Positions 13,338 through 26,800 of a stretch of 64,000 nt of DNA are shown one piece after another (position 1 is the first letter of the stretch; each line of letters starts with the position of its first letter). Source of the stretch: Breviolum minutum Mf 1.05b.01. Lineage: Eukaryota; Sar; Dinophyceae; Suessiales; Symbiodiniaceae. The translations under genes and the position numbers were made by a program. The notes below the pieces were generated by a model. The model had not been told where the DNA came from. It saw nothing but the letters and a program-made list of their open reading frames with translations, and did not search any database. The DNA lies in NCBI GenBank assembly GCA_000507305.1, contig DF240494.1, positions 53,903 to 117,902 of the forward strand, given 5' to 3'.

Positions 13338-14070
13338 NNNNNNNNNNNNNNNNNNNNNNNNNNNNNNNNNNNNNNNNNNNNNNNNNNNNNNNNNNNNNNN
13401 NNNNNNNNNNNNNNNNNNNNNNNNNNNNNNNNNNNNNNNNNNNNNNNNNNNNNNNNNNNNNNNNNNNNNNNNNNNNNNNNNNNNNNNNNNNNNNNNNNNN
13501 NNNNNNNNNNNNNNNNNNNNNNNNNNNNNNNNNNNNNNNNNNNNNNNNNNNNNNNNNNNNNNNNNNNNNNNNNNNNNNNNNNNNNNNNNNNNNNNNNNNN
13601 NNNNNNNNNNNNNNNNNNNNNNNNNNNNNNNNNNNNNNNNNNNNNNNNNNNNNNNNNNNNNNNNNNNNNNNNNNNNNNNNNNNNNNNNNNNNNNNNNNNN
13701 NNNNNNNNNNNNNNNNNNNNNNNNNNNNNNNNNNNNNNNNNNNNNNNNNNNNNNNNNNNNNNNNNNNNNNNNNNNNNNNNNNNNNNNNNNNNNNNNNNNN
13801 NNNNNNNNNNNNNNNNNNNNNNNNNNNNNNNNNNNNNNNNNNNNNNNNNNNNNNNNNNNNNNNNNNNNNNNNNNNNNNNNNNNNNNNNNNNNNNNNNNNN
13901 NNNNNNNNNNNNNNNNNNNNNNNNNNNNNNNNNNNNNNNNNNNNNNNNNNNNNNNNNNNNNNNNNNNNNNNNNNNNNNNNNNNNNNNNNNNNNNNNNNNN
14001 NNNNNNNNNNNNNNNNNNNNNNNNNNNNNNNNNNNNNNNNNNNNNNNNNNNNNNNNNNNNNNNNNNNNNN
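13338..14070. other. Assembly gap of 733 N
   Basis: Undetermined bases. Frames shown through the gap are not real. The gap probably hides more of the triplet repeat and the 5' exons of the RsmD-like gene. Confidence 0.95.
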
Positions 14071-16427
14071 TATGTAAAAACTTGATACAGCCATATACAG
14101 CCTAGAATTCAGAAAAGATCGTCCAACGGTTCTTATTCGAAGTCTTTTCATCAAAGTGTCCATTTCTTAACTTTTTGGCCCTTGGGAAGGGATTAACCCA
14201 CAAGTGCCTGAAATCCCTTTCGATGAAACAACCACCGTTTATCCAGGGTTTCGATTCTATAGACTTTACACTGAGTCTACACCCCAAGGTTTCAATTCTA
14301 TAGAGGCCAAGTATGCCTATCGAACTGAAAAGCAATAAAAGGAAACTCCTTCCGAAAGGTCTCATTACATCTCATTACTATAGAATCGATCCCGTGCCAA
14401 AGCATCTCCTTGAAAAAAAAATGAAAACCGTATTGTTTCCCGGGAGCAGGTTTATCAAGGGTTTCGATTCTATAGAGAAACCAGCGCAAGTCCAGTACTA
14501 CAAAATACGTGCACTGTGCACACAATTCTGTAGAGAAAATTCCCAGGGGGATAAATCACATATATATAGAATATACATATATAATGCCCGTTGAATCCCT
14601 TTGACATGTTTTTGTGGAGGATCGCGGATGTTTCTCCATGTGTGCATCTACACGGGTGAAACAAATAAAACGTAAAAAGTCGATGAATCAAGAGAGGTTT
14701 GATTGACCCGTTGCATGGTATATTCTTTTTGTTGCTTTACAGCAATGTCCTGTTTACCTGTAATTGCGGTCAATGTTTTGTGGCTTTTTCAGGGTCTTGC
14801 TCTACATTGCCTACATTGCTAGCACACCTCCTGACTTGCAGGCATAGTTGTTCCGCTTTTGTTACTATTGGGCCTTCCTCTGAACAATGGAAATGATCTT
14901 TCAGGATACTATACTGCCGTTCCGAAGCATTTTCGAAAAGCTGCAACCAGTCTTGTCGGCTGATTGACAATTTACAGAAGCTGCTTGAATCACAAGCTTT
15001 TATTTTGCCCAAGAAACGCATCACATGCACCAAGCATGTTGAAGAGTGCCTCCCGAACCTGCCCCCAGGCAGATCAGTTGGGTTGAGGGCTTTGCTTTTT
15101 TTTTGGACGGAACTCTGCACAATTCCGTGCAAACTCAGTTTTCTTTGGCACATGAGTCATTTGGCTTCTGGTTAAGGCTTAGCTGAACTATATAGATGTG
15201 ACATTGCATATTCCTTGAATATGTCGGAGGAAGACTAAATGTTTATAAAAAAATAACATAAAATGACTACAATATACTACAATCTTAGAATCTTAGATGA
15301 TATGAAGATTTTTTTAGTTTGATTGAAAGACTCAAACCAGGTCCATCCACATCCCCCATCTCCCCATCTCCCCATCTCCACGCCTGTGACATCATTGGTC
15401 TTAGGAAAACTCCCGGCACCTCAATGGAGCGGCTACGATGTAGGCCACCCGTCAGCCGTACCCTTAGCGCCACAACTAAAGCTGAAGTTGCCGGGTGCAA
15501 CTTTAAAAAGGCCTTCTAACTGCACAGTAACCAAAGTGATCCACCAAGAGCCCGAGAAAAACACAACAGCTTTTTTGTCAGTATTGGATTGTGCAAAACT
15601 TCAAGCTCACGAGTTGCATTTGCAATCGCAAGGCATGATTGAACCAACAGCCTGCGCTGGCAGTACAGCTTCCTGTCAGTGCAGCTAGGATGCAAAAAAA
15701 AAAAGACCTCTGCGTGAGATTCATTCGGGTAGACTCAGGTAGACAGTTTTTTTTCCACGGATTTGGGACCTGCAAAGGTGAAATTGCAAGTGCAATCTGT
15801 TACTTGTAAGTCATCGAATCGCAAGCTTCATATTCAAAATAAACATTCGCAATCATGTCGCATTCAGAACCAAATATATATTTCGCTAATATCGTTTTAA
15901 AATTTTGAAAGGCTTGTCCCAAAGCCAAATCCTGGATCTACTATGACCTACTGAGGTGAAACGAAGAAAAGGTCTATGTCACCGGCTAAGTCGCTAAGCC
16001 TCCATTCTGATGAATCCCCCTCCCGCAGTTAGCAAGAAGCGGGGTTTCCACCAGAAATATTCACATTAAATGGTTTCAATCATGTTCCATGAATTGTCCT
16101 ACAATTTTCCTGGTCCCATTGGTCCATTTTTTTCCGACAGTGTCCCAAGTTTTGACATGTCTCAGGCCACACGACATAAGATTGTTATACGGTGACACGA
16201 GCATCGAACCAAAAACCCAAGCGCTGGATAAATGTTGGACAACCGAATGGTGATTTGGAATGTAGTGAGGTGCACCTCATTATGCCGACTCATCATCTTT
16301 CGCTTCATTCTAAAGTTACATGCATCATTCCAAAAAAAAGATGCCCTCGCTACTCAACATGAAAAAGTAGCAGCCAAGGCCGTTGCAATTCTTACAACTG
16401 TTCATCAATATGCTTCTCTATATCCAC
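14071..16427. other. No firm gene; short dispersed motif repeat
   Basis: A 16-nt motif ggtttcgattctatag occurs at 14247-14262, with one change at 14288-14303, again at 14460-14475, and inverted at about 14379-14394. A minus-strand open stretch at 15153-14770 has no recognised motif. The 3' exons of the channel gene could extend into this region but were not identified. Confidence 0.4.
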
Positions 16428-17843
16428 CTGGGTTCTTCCGGCGGTGGCGTCATCGCACGAGACAGCTGTACAAGTTGTCGGTCAATGTGCTTCTGCCGTT
16501 CCATGAGTTCATGGGTTTGCTTCACAATCTTATCCTGGAGGGAACCGAGGGAAACAATAGCGACACCAAAAGGTGAGTTGGAAAAACGCTCGAAAGGGTT
16601 CTGGGCAAAGGGGATACCTTTTGAAATTGAGCAATCACATGGAAACGTCGCAAAATCAGGAAAACATCCCGCGCTAAGCACAGGAATTGAAACGACCTCA
16701 ACAATGGCGCAAAGATCAGAAAATCCCCCCAAACCACCTGCCAGCTGCTACAGTATCCACATCTGGTACTTTTATGTATTTTCCTTCAAATTTGTGAAAA
16801 ACGAAATTATCATAAAATATCCGACACATGAATTTTGTAGGGAATATCCATTGCCTGTAATTACCCCAAGTTTGTGACATCCCACATGGTTCTGCTAACA
16901 ACCCATCCTCTCAATGTTTTTATTACCCAAATCGGACCACCCGCACCGTCTGTTGACGTAAGGCAAAAAGATCCGTCGAGCGCGCTGGCCCATGTAACTG
17001 AAGGCCTTGAATGAAACAGCCGTTTTTTTGTTTGATGATTGACTCCTGTAGTTGTATACTCAGTATACTTATCTACTGGACTCCATCAACCAAATCTTGC
17101 CACCAACAAAAAACCAAGCAAGTATCAAGATTTCAGACATTTGATTGTCAGTCTCAATGGTCACACAGGATCCCAACATGTACCAACAAAATACATCTGC
17201 AATGTCCCCCCTGCCACCAAATGGCATCTCTCCACAAACTCGTCCACGCCTCCAGCGGCCCAGTATGACAACGCAACAACGTGGCAAGAACTAATCCAAA
17301 CGATGTTTTGTGGGGTATATAATATTGTAACAATACGTAATCATGCATAATAATGTACTTTCATGTACTTTTTCTGTCCATCTCTTTCTACAATATCAAC
17401 TGTAAACTCTTAGCTCCCCCATATCGGCCTACTGTGTGATCTCCGTCCACGTCGAGGGTGAGAAATAGCGTCCACGCATCCATCGCACTGATTTCCATGG
17501 ATTCAAAAAAGGCAACCACTGCTTCATCATCGAAATTCTTTTCGAAATCTTGGATGGTAATTTTCCCTCGGCCATAGCGATCCTAAGGGCACTGCGCTTA
17601 AAAAGTGACCCAAAAACATCATAGTAAGAATGAAAACCCTTCACCACAAACCTTGGCACAAATATCCAACGAAAAGAACAGGCCGTTAAATAGAGCAAGC
17701 TATTATTAAAGTTTTGTCCAAAGATCAATTTTGTGGAACAAAAACTCCACTTGTTCCCGTAGCTCTCTTCGAGTTTGCATCAGAGCCCACACTTGCATTT
17801 CATGGTCGCGTTCAGCTGCTTTGATTGCGCTATTGCAAAAGAC
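16428..17843 (-). other. Channel exons: post-S6 helix, EF-hand pair, coiled coil
   Basis: 17843-17727 codes VFCNSAIKAAERD, the conserved segment after S6. 17582-17429 codes a degenerate EF-hand (DRYGRGKITIQDF) and most of a canonical one, DVDGDHTV. The 24-nt microexon 17249-17226 finishes that loop with GVDEF. 17005-16947 codes LQLHGPARSTDLFAL, and 16534-16428 a helix with coiled-coil character (DKIVKQTHELMERQ) ending in a Pro-rich tail. The loop DVDGDHTVGVDE has acidic residues at positions 1, 3, 5 and 12, so it should bind Ca2+. Donors are GA, GC, GC and GT. Confidence 0.8.
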
Positions 17844-20800
17844 CTTTTGTTGAAGGGGAAGTCCATGGGGTAGATGGGAACAAGTGGCAAAAGCTCAGCT
17901 ACTATGTTACCAGTATACAAATGTATAGGCTGCTTGAAGCAAAGCCGTTCATGCGAGTCATCTGCAACATCTGCAACCAGCTCTTGCATAATCCATCTCG
18001 TCTGTCTGTTGTTTTTTTCTAAGACCAATAACCTTCACCAGCCACGTTTTTTTCCATCATGTGACATGTCAAAATCACACAGATTGCAGCTCAGGAACTC
18101 CTGTCATCACCTGAATCGGTCTGCCAACACACATGAAGATATCAAACATATCCACATCAACTGCATTACTTGTTATATAATACTTGTTAGATATTGATTG
18201 ATCATGATTTGCCAGTCTGTTGTTCTCTTTTCGTATAGTTCTCTACCTCGCTATAGTTCATGTCATGTTGAGTGTAATTAGTCATGCAGGTACGTCCCAC
18301 ACAAATCCCGAAAAAGAATGGTTGCCAAGTCTCATTGAGCACCGCAAAGCCTTGCTGAAGTGTTGCCACGAAAAAATGCTCAGTTTGTATGCACATGCAA
18401 TCTCTTTATAGCTGCTATAGCTTCATGATGCTTCATCTATTTCTTGGAACTTTGCAAGCCTTGCTACTGCCTGCTTTTAAAAAAAATGTGGGACAAGACT
18501 CGACTATGGAAAACTAAAAGAGGTCAACAGTGATACTTATTGTACTTTTTGTTGGGAAGAAACTGCAGAAGGCAATGTAGAAATAGAGCACCAGCACCCA
18601 GGATAAACCTCCATCCATGCTCGCCAATGCATCTGCTCCATCTCCCCAGTTCATACCGTTCGAAATGGACCGGAACAATGTGGCAACCGACTGGGTCCTT
18701 GGGCATTGCCAGTGTTTCTGTCAAACATGCCATGTATGATGAAGAACGGAGCGACAGGGGCCCGCCTTGTTTGCTCATTACTGTGCCCGAAGCTTGTGTT
18801 CCGGCATCCCATCCTATAATTGTTTCTTCAACTGATATTTTTTCAGTTCTTTATCATTATGATTCGCAAAATCTTCCTTCCTTTTCCTTCCTCGGTGTGA
18901 AAGCTGGCGACCCGTGGGATGACAGTTGCAGGAGTCTTGACAACTGCAAAGCCGTTGCAATTTCATATGCCCCACAATCCCACAAATGGAGAAGAAGATT
19001 AGCTGTATAGCGCGCGGCATATCATGCTTTAATATATATCTAAGACTGCGTTGCCAGGATACACACACAGGAGGCCGTTGGACCTCTGGAATACCCAGTC
19101 GCGACTTTGCGAAACACACGTGTAATCCTGTTTAGAATCGACAAGTGGTGTCACGGTGCCAAATGTGCCCCCCGTTGTGCCAAGCATCAATGATCCAAAG
19201 AATAGATCCAATCGCTCATCGTACTGTGGGGGGTTCTCCTTGAGGTACCCAAGTACCGTATCAGTGAACCTCAACTTTTTGTTGGTCGGTGGCAACTTCA
19301 GCGGCACCATGCAAATGACTTAAGACCATGGCGGCTGGACTTACAACGGAATCTGGCATTCATGTCTGAGGTGAACATTAGTGGCCTTTCAACTTTCAAC
19401 ATTCGACGATGTCATCGTGCTTATCTGGCTGAGGTGCAGAATGGCAAAGATGTAGATGATCATGCACAGCAACACCATCGACCAAACCAATGCCTGCACG
19501 TGCAGGAAGAGAATTCAAATCTCCAAAAGCTAACACCCAAATTCAAGAGTCACAGAATGACAGAGTTGCTACAAATGCTACAACAGTTTAAAGGCCAAAT
19601 ATGGTATTGATTGCCACGCTTCGGTCGGCCATATGCCAACGTCGAATGTTTGGTTCAGAAGATCTGTGCTCTGCGTAAACCCAATGAAAGGGTTCCTTTT
19701 CATACGGTGAACAGATGAAACTTTATTACTTTGAAATAAATAGATAAATAAATAGACTATAGATCAAATATACATCAACATTTATATTTTTTTTCCCGCA
19801 GATCGAGTCTAGATGACACAGCGGATCTTAATTAAGTTGCAGCTGCAGATCTATGGTAGCCAGCTCCGCGATCTACCAAAAGATTAAATGCCCGATTGAG
19901 CTCTTCAGTAAAGCGGGCAAAGGTATCAGGCAGAGGAACCGGATCCACAAATTTATGTGCATAACGATCCAACCAGCATTGTGCCAAGTGGGAAAGTGCG
20001 AAGCACAAATCCGGTGGGTACGATTTCAAGGAAGCCGTTGCATATTCGCGAGATTCATCATCCCAGCCCATCACCAACTGCTTGGGAAGATGATCTTGCG
20101 TGCGACAGCCCCAAAGAATACTGTGAGCACACAGCTCAGGTCCAACGCAAGCTAAGAGGCAAGTAGGTTTGGGTGACTTGCTACCGTAGTGCCCCTGGTA
20201 CAGCAAAATTCGTTGGATGTTGCCGTTGTTCATGAAAGCCTTTGTAGCAAAAAGTTTCCAGATGCTTGCCAACCACTGTTCACCCTCGGCCGTGGGTTCC
20301 GCTGGGTGTTCCAAAATCATGAAAAGATTCTGTGCGATCGCCTCCAGCATCACCAAAAGCGCAAAACAGAGTAATCGGTTGGCCACCACAATCTGCTCCA
20401 GCTCTCTAACCTTCATTTGCCCCAACCCTTGCGGATTACAGGCATCTCTGAGAACACGTGGTCCTCCATCTCCATAGGAAATTCCCGGGACCCCCCCGTG
20501 GAGACGTGCTCGGCTCCACGTCTCACAGGGGGGTCCCGCAAACACACCAGCTATGATACCAGATTTGATATATGTAAGCCACGTGCGTTGATTGTCTTCC
20601 CTCGCCAAATCACCTGCACGACTGTCGTAGATGATGTCCACCGAAATAATCGAAATGACGTAGCCATCCGGCGCTCTCAAAGATGAAAGCGCTTCGTGAA
20701 GGTCTCCTTGGCGACGGTGTCCTGAGTAGAGGTGCAAGAAGGTAAGTGTGCTGCATCGCACACGCGGCACATAGTCAACTTGCGCCCAACCTGGAACTTG

Positions 20801-23800
20801 CACAGCAGTTCGGCAATGCTCCCAGGCCGAATTGCGGATGCAATCATCAGTAGCCTCCGCCTTGAGCTCCTCCGGGGCAAAGAACCAAGATGGGGCAAAC
20901 CTCCGCCAAGAGATGCGGGCCGACTGGGACACCTTGATTGGCGGCATACGGCATTGTTCACCCAGATCATCATCCTCGACCAAATCTGCAAAATAAGACA
21001 ACGTCTGTTTGATCTCGCTATAGGCCAGGACGCTCTGCATGCAGCACTGCCGAACACCTTCAACCAAGTCTTCCACTGCTGTCTGTGGATCTTCTCCTTC
21101 GTAGTAGTCCATGAGGCTCTCGAAGAAACCGAAGTCAAACTCAGGGTCTGCTGGCCAGGGTCGCTCCGAGAACTGTCTTTCGCTTGGTCCCAAACTTCTC
21201 ATAACTGGCACTTGTAGCCTTCGATCCTTCTGCTCTTGTGTATTGTTGATACCAGGTAGCACATCAAACCTGCGTCGTCCAGCTTGAACAAAGTGCCTGT
21301 AACATTCTTCACTGTGATGAAGGTGTCGCTGTAGTCGAGTGGTCGTGAAGTACTCCTTCCCACAAGAATGGCACCTGGAGCCATCAATAACCTCTCTGGT
21401 TTTGTTGCACCGATCATGGCATCGGAATGCATGGAGAGCCCATGCGGCCTTCCTCTTGAAAACTTTCCGACAAGAAAGGCAGGCTTCGAATCCGCTGCCA
21501 CCAACATCTTCTTGAGCAGGCTGAGGCATATCCATGCGAAGCCCAACCTTGATACTTTGGTCGAGGAAGTTGAAATGCCACTCCCTCCAATCGACCTCCT
21601 TCTTGTGCTGCAGGGTATCATGCATAACAGCACGACCAATCCAAGGCTTGAAGCTTTTCAGATTCTCCATACACCATTGATGAATGTCTGGGGACCATGG
21701 ATTGCCTGAAGGGCCCGGTCCGTACCCTGCAAGTTGAAAGAGGAACCAGTCATAGTCTTGGCTAAGCTGCTCCAACCATTCACCTTCTGCTGCAAGTAGG
21801 TGCCACACTGCATCAGGGGCCGAAGAGTACAAAGTAGTGGAGTAGCGAAGCCGAGCTGATGAAAGTAAGACTTCAACCGAGGGTAGGCCTAGCCTAGCGA
21901 GGATGCGATCATTGTTCCAGAGCCGCAGATCCAGCTCCGGGATTTCGCATCTCAGAATTCCACGGTACATGCCGTACAACTTCGTCCGGAAATAGCTAAT
22001 TTCTGACGCCAGAAGCTTTCCCCAAGTACCGATGTTGTAAGAAAGCACTGACATCACCAAACTTCTGAATAAAAATACTCTCTTGGTCTGATCCAGAAGG
22101 CGGTTCTGAAAAATGGCCTTCCGATATTTGCGGTAGGTAGTCACCGCTTGGCCAAGTCGTGCCTTCATGTCAGCACGGTGGCGAACAGAGACATCTATAC
22201 TCTGGTTCCAAGGTGACGATAAGTCGCCACAACCCTCAACCGACTGAAATCATCCGGCACGTCCTCAATTTCCAGCGAAGGGGATTCATTGTTGTAAATC
22301 TCGGCCTTCATCGCTTTGCTGTTGGTGCCTTTCAATATCAGCTGCGCCTCCGTCTTACCTGCTTTCATGTTTGGGATCAGCGCATGGCGAAGGTTCTCTT
22401 GGAAAATAATTGTCACGATGGCACGAAGGTGTTGGACTAAGACCCTTGCGTCTCGGGCTCTGTAGGCGATAGCTAGATCGTCAGCCCACACCACTTCTAT
22501 CAGCCTGGGTAGCTGACGACCTTCTGGGGGCTGCTTTGTCAAGTCAAACTTCGGCTCATAGGAAACGTCTTCAATGCCCAGCTGATCCTTGATTCTGCCA
22601 ACTGCTCAAGCCATGATACGCTTGAAGACATCCGGCCTTGTGCCGGCAAGACTCTCATAGAGAGCATCCCGTCTTCGAGAAGTAAACCACGTTGATGATA
22701 AAAGCTCCTGAAGGAGCCTCTCATGATGCGGCTGCATTCCTGATGATCAGGAACTAGGTTCCTGAGAAATCTCCTCCATGATGTCCTGGTACGATGTCTG
22801 GCCAAGATTGAAATATGTGAGGACTCGGTGAATCTGCTCTGCCTCACTGATACCACCTACGGCCAACTGTCGAACGATACGGTAGTAGGCAGACCGAATA
22901 TCAAGGTATAACACTCCAACACTCTCATTCTTCTTTGCCGATGCCTGCACAAACAGCCTCAATGAGTGACTGGCATGGCTCACACAGCCGCCAAGGCCGA
23001 ATGCTAAAATGGGTCTGTGGTGCTGTTTGAACGAAAGCTGATGTGAGTTGCACCCTGATACTCCGTCTTAATGCCTTGCCTATGTGGCTGCTCAAGAGGA
23101 GGGACCGGTGGTCAGCTGGATTCCAAGCCTGACCACCCTTGAACATGGGGATTAACGTCCCCCCTTTCATCTGAACTGGCTCTGTGGCCTGAACGTAAAC
23201 CTTGGCAAGAAGTGGAAAGAACTTGGCAGCAAGCTCCGGTGCTGCTGCCCGGCATATATCCGAGCGGATATCATCCACTCCTCCAGATTTGCGTGGTTTC
23301 ACATGTCGAAAGGCCCCTTCCAGAGTCACCAAAGTCGGCATTTCCACCAAATCAACCTGAATGGAGGTAGGGCATCTTTCAATGCAGCGCTTCCTAGCAC
23401 GTTGTAAGAGGCGATTCGTGCTCGTGCTGACTCCTGCCTCCAAAGTCGCACAATGAGATAACCAAATTTGGTCACTCTTGGCCGGATCAGTAGCATCATC
23501 TGCATGCAGTCTGAATCCAGGAAGCGGAGGAAGACCCTGTTTTGCCGATCGTCCTCCAACTCGTAGTGGCCGAAGGGCTGCAAAGATCTCATTCGTTCCA
23601 GCTCTATTAGCCGATTTCACCACATCATCAATAAAACTGGCCTTATCATGTTGAACTGACTTCCGGAGGGCCAGGGCATGATGCTTGAAGCCTGCTTTGA
23701 AGAACAGGTGCGCCAGAACGGTGGCCCATTGGTGAAGCTTAACAACCCCATCTGCTGCTAATAGACCAGCACCATCTTTCCAAGCCAAAATGGCTGATCT

Positions 23801-26800
23801 TTGCTCGAAGGCATCAAAAACGTCGTCACAATGGTGTAGGGCCTCCTTAAACCACTTGCGGGATCGTAGTTGGTACCATGTCTCCTTGGTGAAAATATCC
23901 TTCCGGTGCTTCTTGGCTTTCGCAGGGAAGAACTTCTCAAGACCTTGGTGGATTCCCTCCTCTAAGCGTTGCCAATGAATGCGCACGTCATCCGACCATT
24001 GTGGGTCAGGCAGGTTGTTGATAATCTCCTTAATCTTTGACGCGCCCCAAGGTGTCTGAAGAGCATCCCAATCGTAGTTGCGCCTCCTCGTGTTACGGCC
24101 TCTCTTATGGGTGTAAAGGTCGACATCCAATTGAACCGCTTCATGATCCCTGACTGTCAAGGAGGATTGGATCTCAGGCATGACCCGGCTTGACCAGGGA
24201 AGCAGACTGTCATCTTGGGAGACCAGAATGTAGTCCAAACGAGATTTGATCTCTCGAGGGTGCGTCCACGTAAAGTCCGGCCCCGCATGTACGGAGCTAA
24301 ACGTAGAGGGAGCCCACAAATTGAAGTCCTGCATCACGTAGTAAAGACGCATGCCGTTGTCATTGGTGGCTACACAAGTACGGTCACCAACATGGATGCC
24401 ATCATCATCTCCTAATCTGGAGTTGAAGTCCCCCATGACAAATGTGAAAGTGCCTTGCATCACACCACGGAGCTTCTGACTGACTCTGTGCCACCATTGA
24501 TCCTTTTCTTCTTGCTTGGCGTTCTCAATGGGCGCATGCAAGGAGGCAAACAGAACACTACAGCCTGAGATGCGGCATTTCACGATGATTGACCTGGGCG
24601 AATTATCAATCACTGTTGCCTCTTGGATGGAGAAAGTTGAGCCACGCTCCTTCTCAATAAATGGCAAGACCTTGGAAACCCAAATCTCACATCCGTGGTA
24701 TCCTCCATCTCCAGCACTAACAAATCGGATGTAATCATCCGTGCAAATAGTGCAGTCATGCGTTGCGCGGGTTTCTTGCAAAGCTACCACATGAACTCCA
24801 GCCATACCAAATTGCTTGCGAAGTAGCGCTGCCTTCAGATCTTCTCCTTGATGGCCATCATCCGTCTTCTTGCTGCGGAGGGTGAGGACATTCAGAGTAG
24901 CCATTCGTATCCGCAAGGTTGCCGCTTCTTTTGTCACTGCCTTTGAGTCCTCGACACTGGCTACTTTTTCCATAGAAACTTTCCCATCCATATGCCACTT
25001 TTGTGCACCGTCTTTCAAAGGCGGGAGACAAGGATCACCTCGTAGAGAGCGCACCCACCACCAGGCCCAGGACAGCACCTGATTGTCATCTTTGAAGAGA
25101 GGTTGCCAGCTTGGGGGCAATGTTGAAGATACCATACCTCCAGCTGCACAAAACTTCGCACAACCATCAGCAAAGTCGTTGCATGGGTGTGAGCTATGCG
25201 CTTTCACGTGCTCGTAGGCTGTCTGGGTGCCACTTCGTAGTTGAGCTGTTAGCTGCACTACTTCTCTGAGCTTACGCAAAGCTGTGTTGCCTGGGTCGAA
25301 GTTCCATTCGCCCGTAGCTCCCATTCCGACAACCCTGGCATCAAAGTGAAAAGTAACAGGAAGCTGAATACCACTCTGAAGCAGCCAGATGTGAGCCCAA
25401 GTGAGTGCAGATGTTTCAGAGGAGCTAGAGGAATGATCTGTGACCCCAATGAAATTGGCCAAGTCACAATGGACAGTATTTTGGCCACCTGTCCATCCAG
25501 AAACGAATGCAAGTCACTGACACCACTTGTGGAAAAACCGAAAACGGTAACTGCAAATCCGGATACATCTCGAGATTTGCTACTGGAACCGTCTGTATAT
25601 ATGTGTATGCTTCCGATACCTGAGTTCCATCCAGCATTGCACCTTGCTACAAATTGGAGCGAGATCGGTGACAGGGGCATAGAAGCTGGGATGTCAATCC
25701 TCAAAGGGCTATTTGTCCAGGGCTGCATCAGCGCCACAATGGCTTCCAAGTCCACTGGCATCGAAAGTTGGAAATTAATCGAAGGATCTGCTGATGTTTC
25801 GTCAACCTCATTCCCGTCGTCGTCAATCTGGAAGACTTCGGCCGTGTCATTCCGAGGGCCGGCTTCATTTGCACTCGAGATCCACTCAGAGTGCTCGTTG
25901 TCAACATCGGGCTCAACAGACAGTTCCTCATTCGAGGGGTTGCCCGGAGGTGGAAGTCGATCGAAAACTGACACAGCACCTAGCCAATTGGGGCTGTGCG
26001 TCGAGCCATGGTCAACAATGGGGGCGGTGAGGACCCAGGTTGCCTCCTCCGCATTGCCCGGTGCCTCACCGTTGCCCCTTGACCGTGAGCGGCTCCTTGA
26101 CTCTCTTCCTTGATATGAAGGCGACCTTGAAGGCATGTCCCTTCCTCGTCCTTCGCTGCTCGGAGAAGACGTGTACAGCCTTCGATGCCTGTCACATGTT
26201 TCTTGCACCCTCAGCTGCGTTAATGCATCCTCGACAGTGCCCTGAGCAACGAAAATTTCCACTTTCACAAAGTCCCCAAAAATGAAATGGCGCATAGTGC
26301 TGTCATGGTTACCCCAAACTGCGTTGTTAACCATGACTACACATTCTGTTCCTTCTTGATCACAAATGCGATCGACTCGCAAAAACGCCAGAAGTTGCAG
26401 CCTCAACTGCCTGCATCGGATCCAAGTAACCAACCTGTTGCTGATGCGGTTGAAACCAGTACCTTGAAAAAGCACCACATCAACCATGGCCAAAACATCG
26501 CTACTAGCCAAGCGAAAATTGGTATCTTGAAGCCTTTCCAGGATGAAAACACGGTTGCCAGGCGTCTGCAAAGTCAAGGGGGGGTCCTGTACCTCATGCA
26601 ATCCAGCAACACTCCCCCTCTCAATGTGCCAATTTGAGGCAAGGGCTTCGGTGATATCACTGAAAGTAATCTCCGTCACCTCCAGGTCAATAACATCTCT
26701 TCCCAGCAAGTAGACAAAAATCGACCTTGTTGGAATGCTCGACGGTGTCGGTGTTCCCGAGACCATGTCGGCTCTTGTCTGCATCAAGCTGATGCCTTCT

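Noticed and set aside
12964-14163. Long open frames on both strands across 13.1-14.1 kb
   Set aside because: They are carried by the triplet repeat and by N bases read as unknown residues.
22539-22856. 105-codon minus-strand frame in the LINE as a separate ORF
   Set aside because: It is a wrong-frame reading across the frameshifted RT core; the true motifs lie in the adjacent frames.
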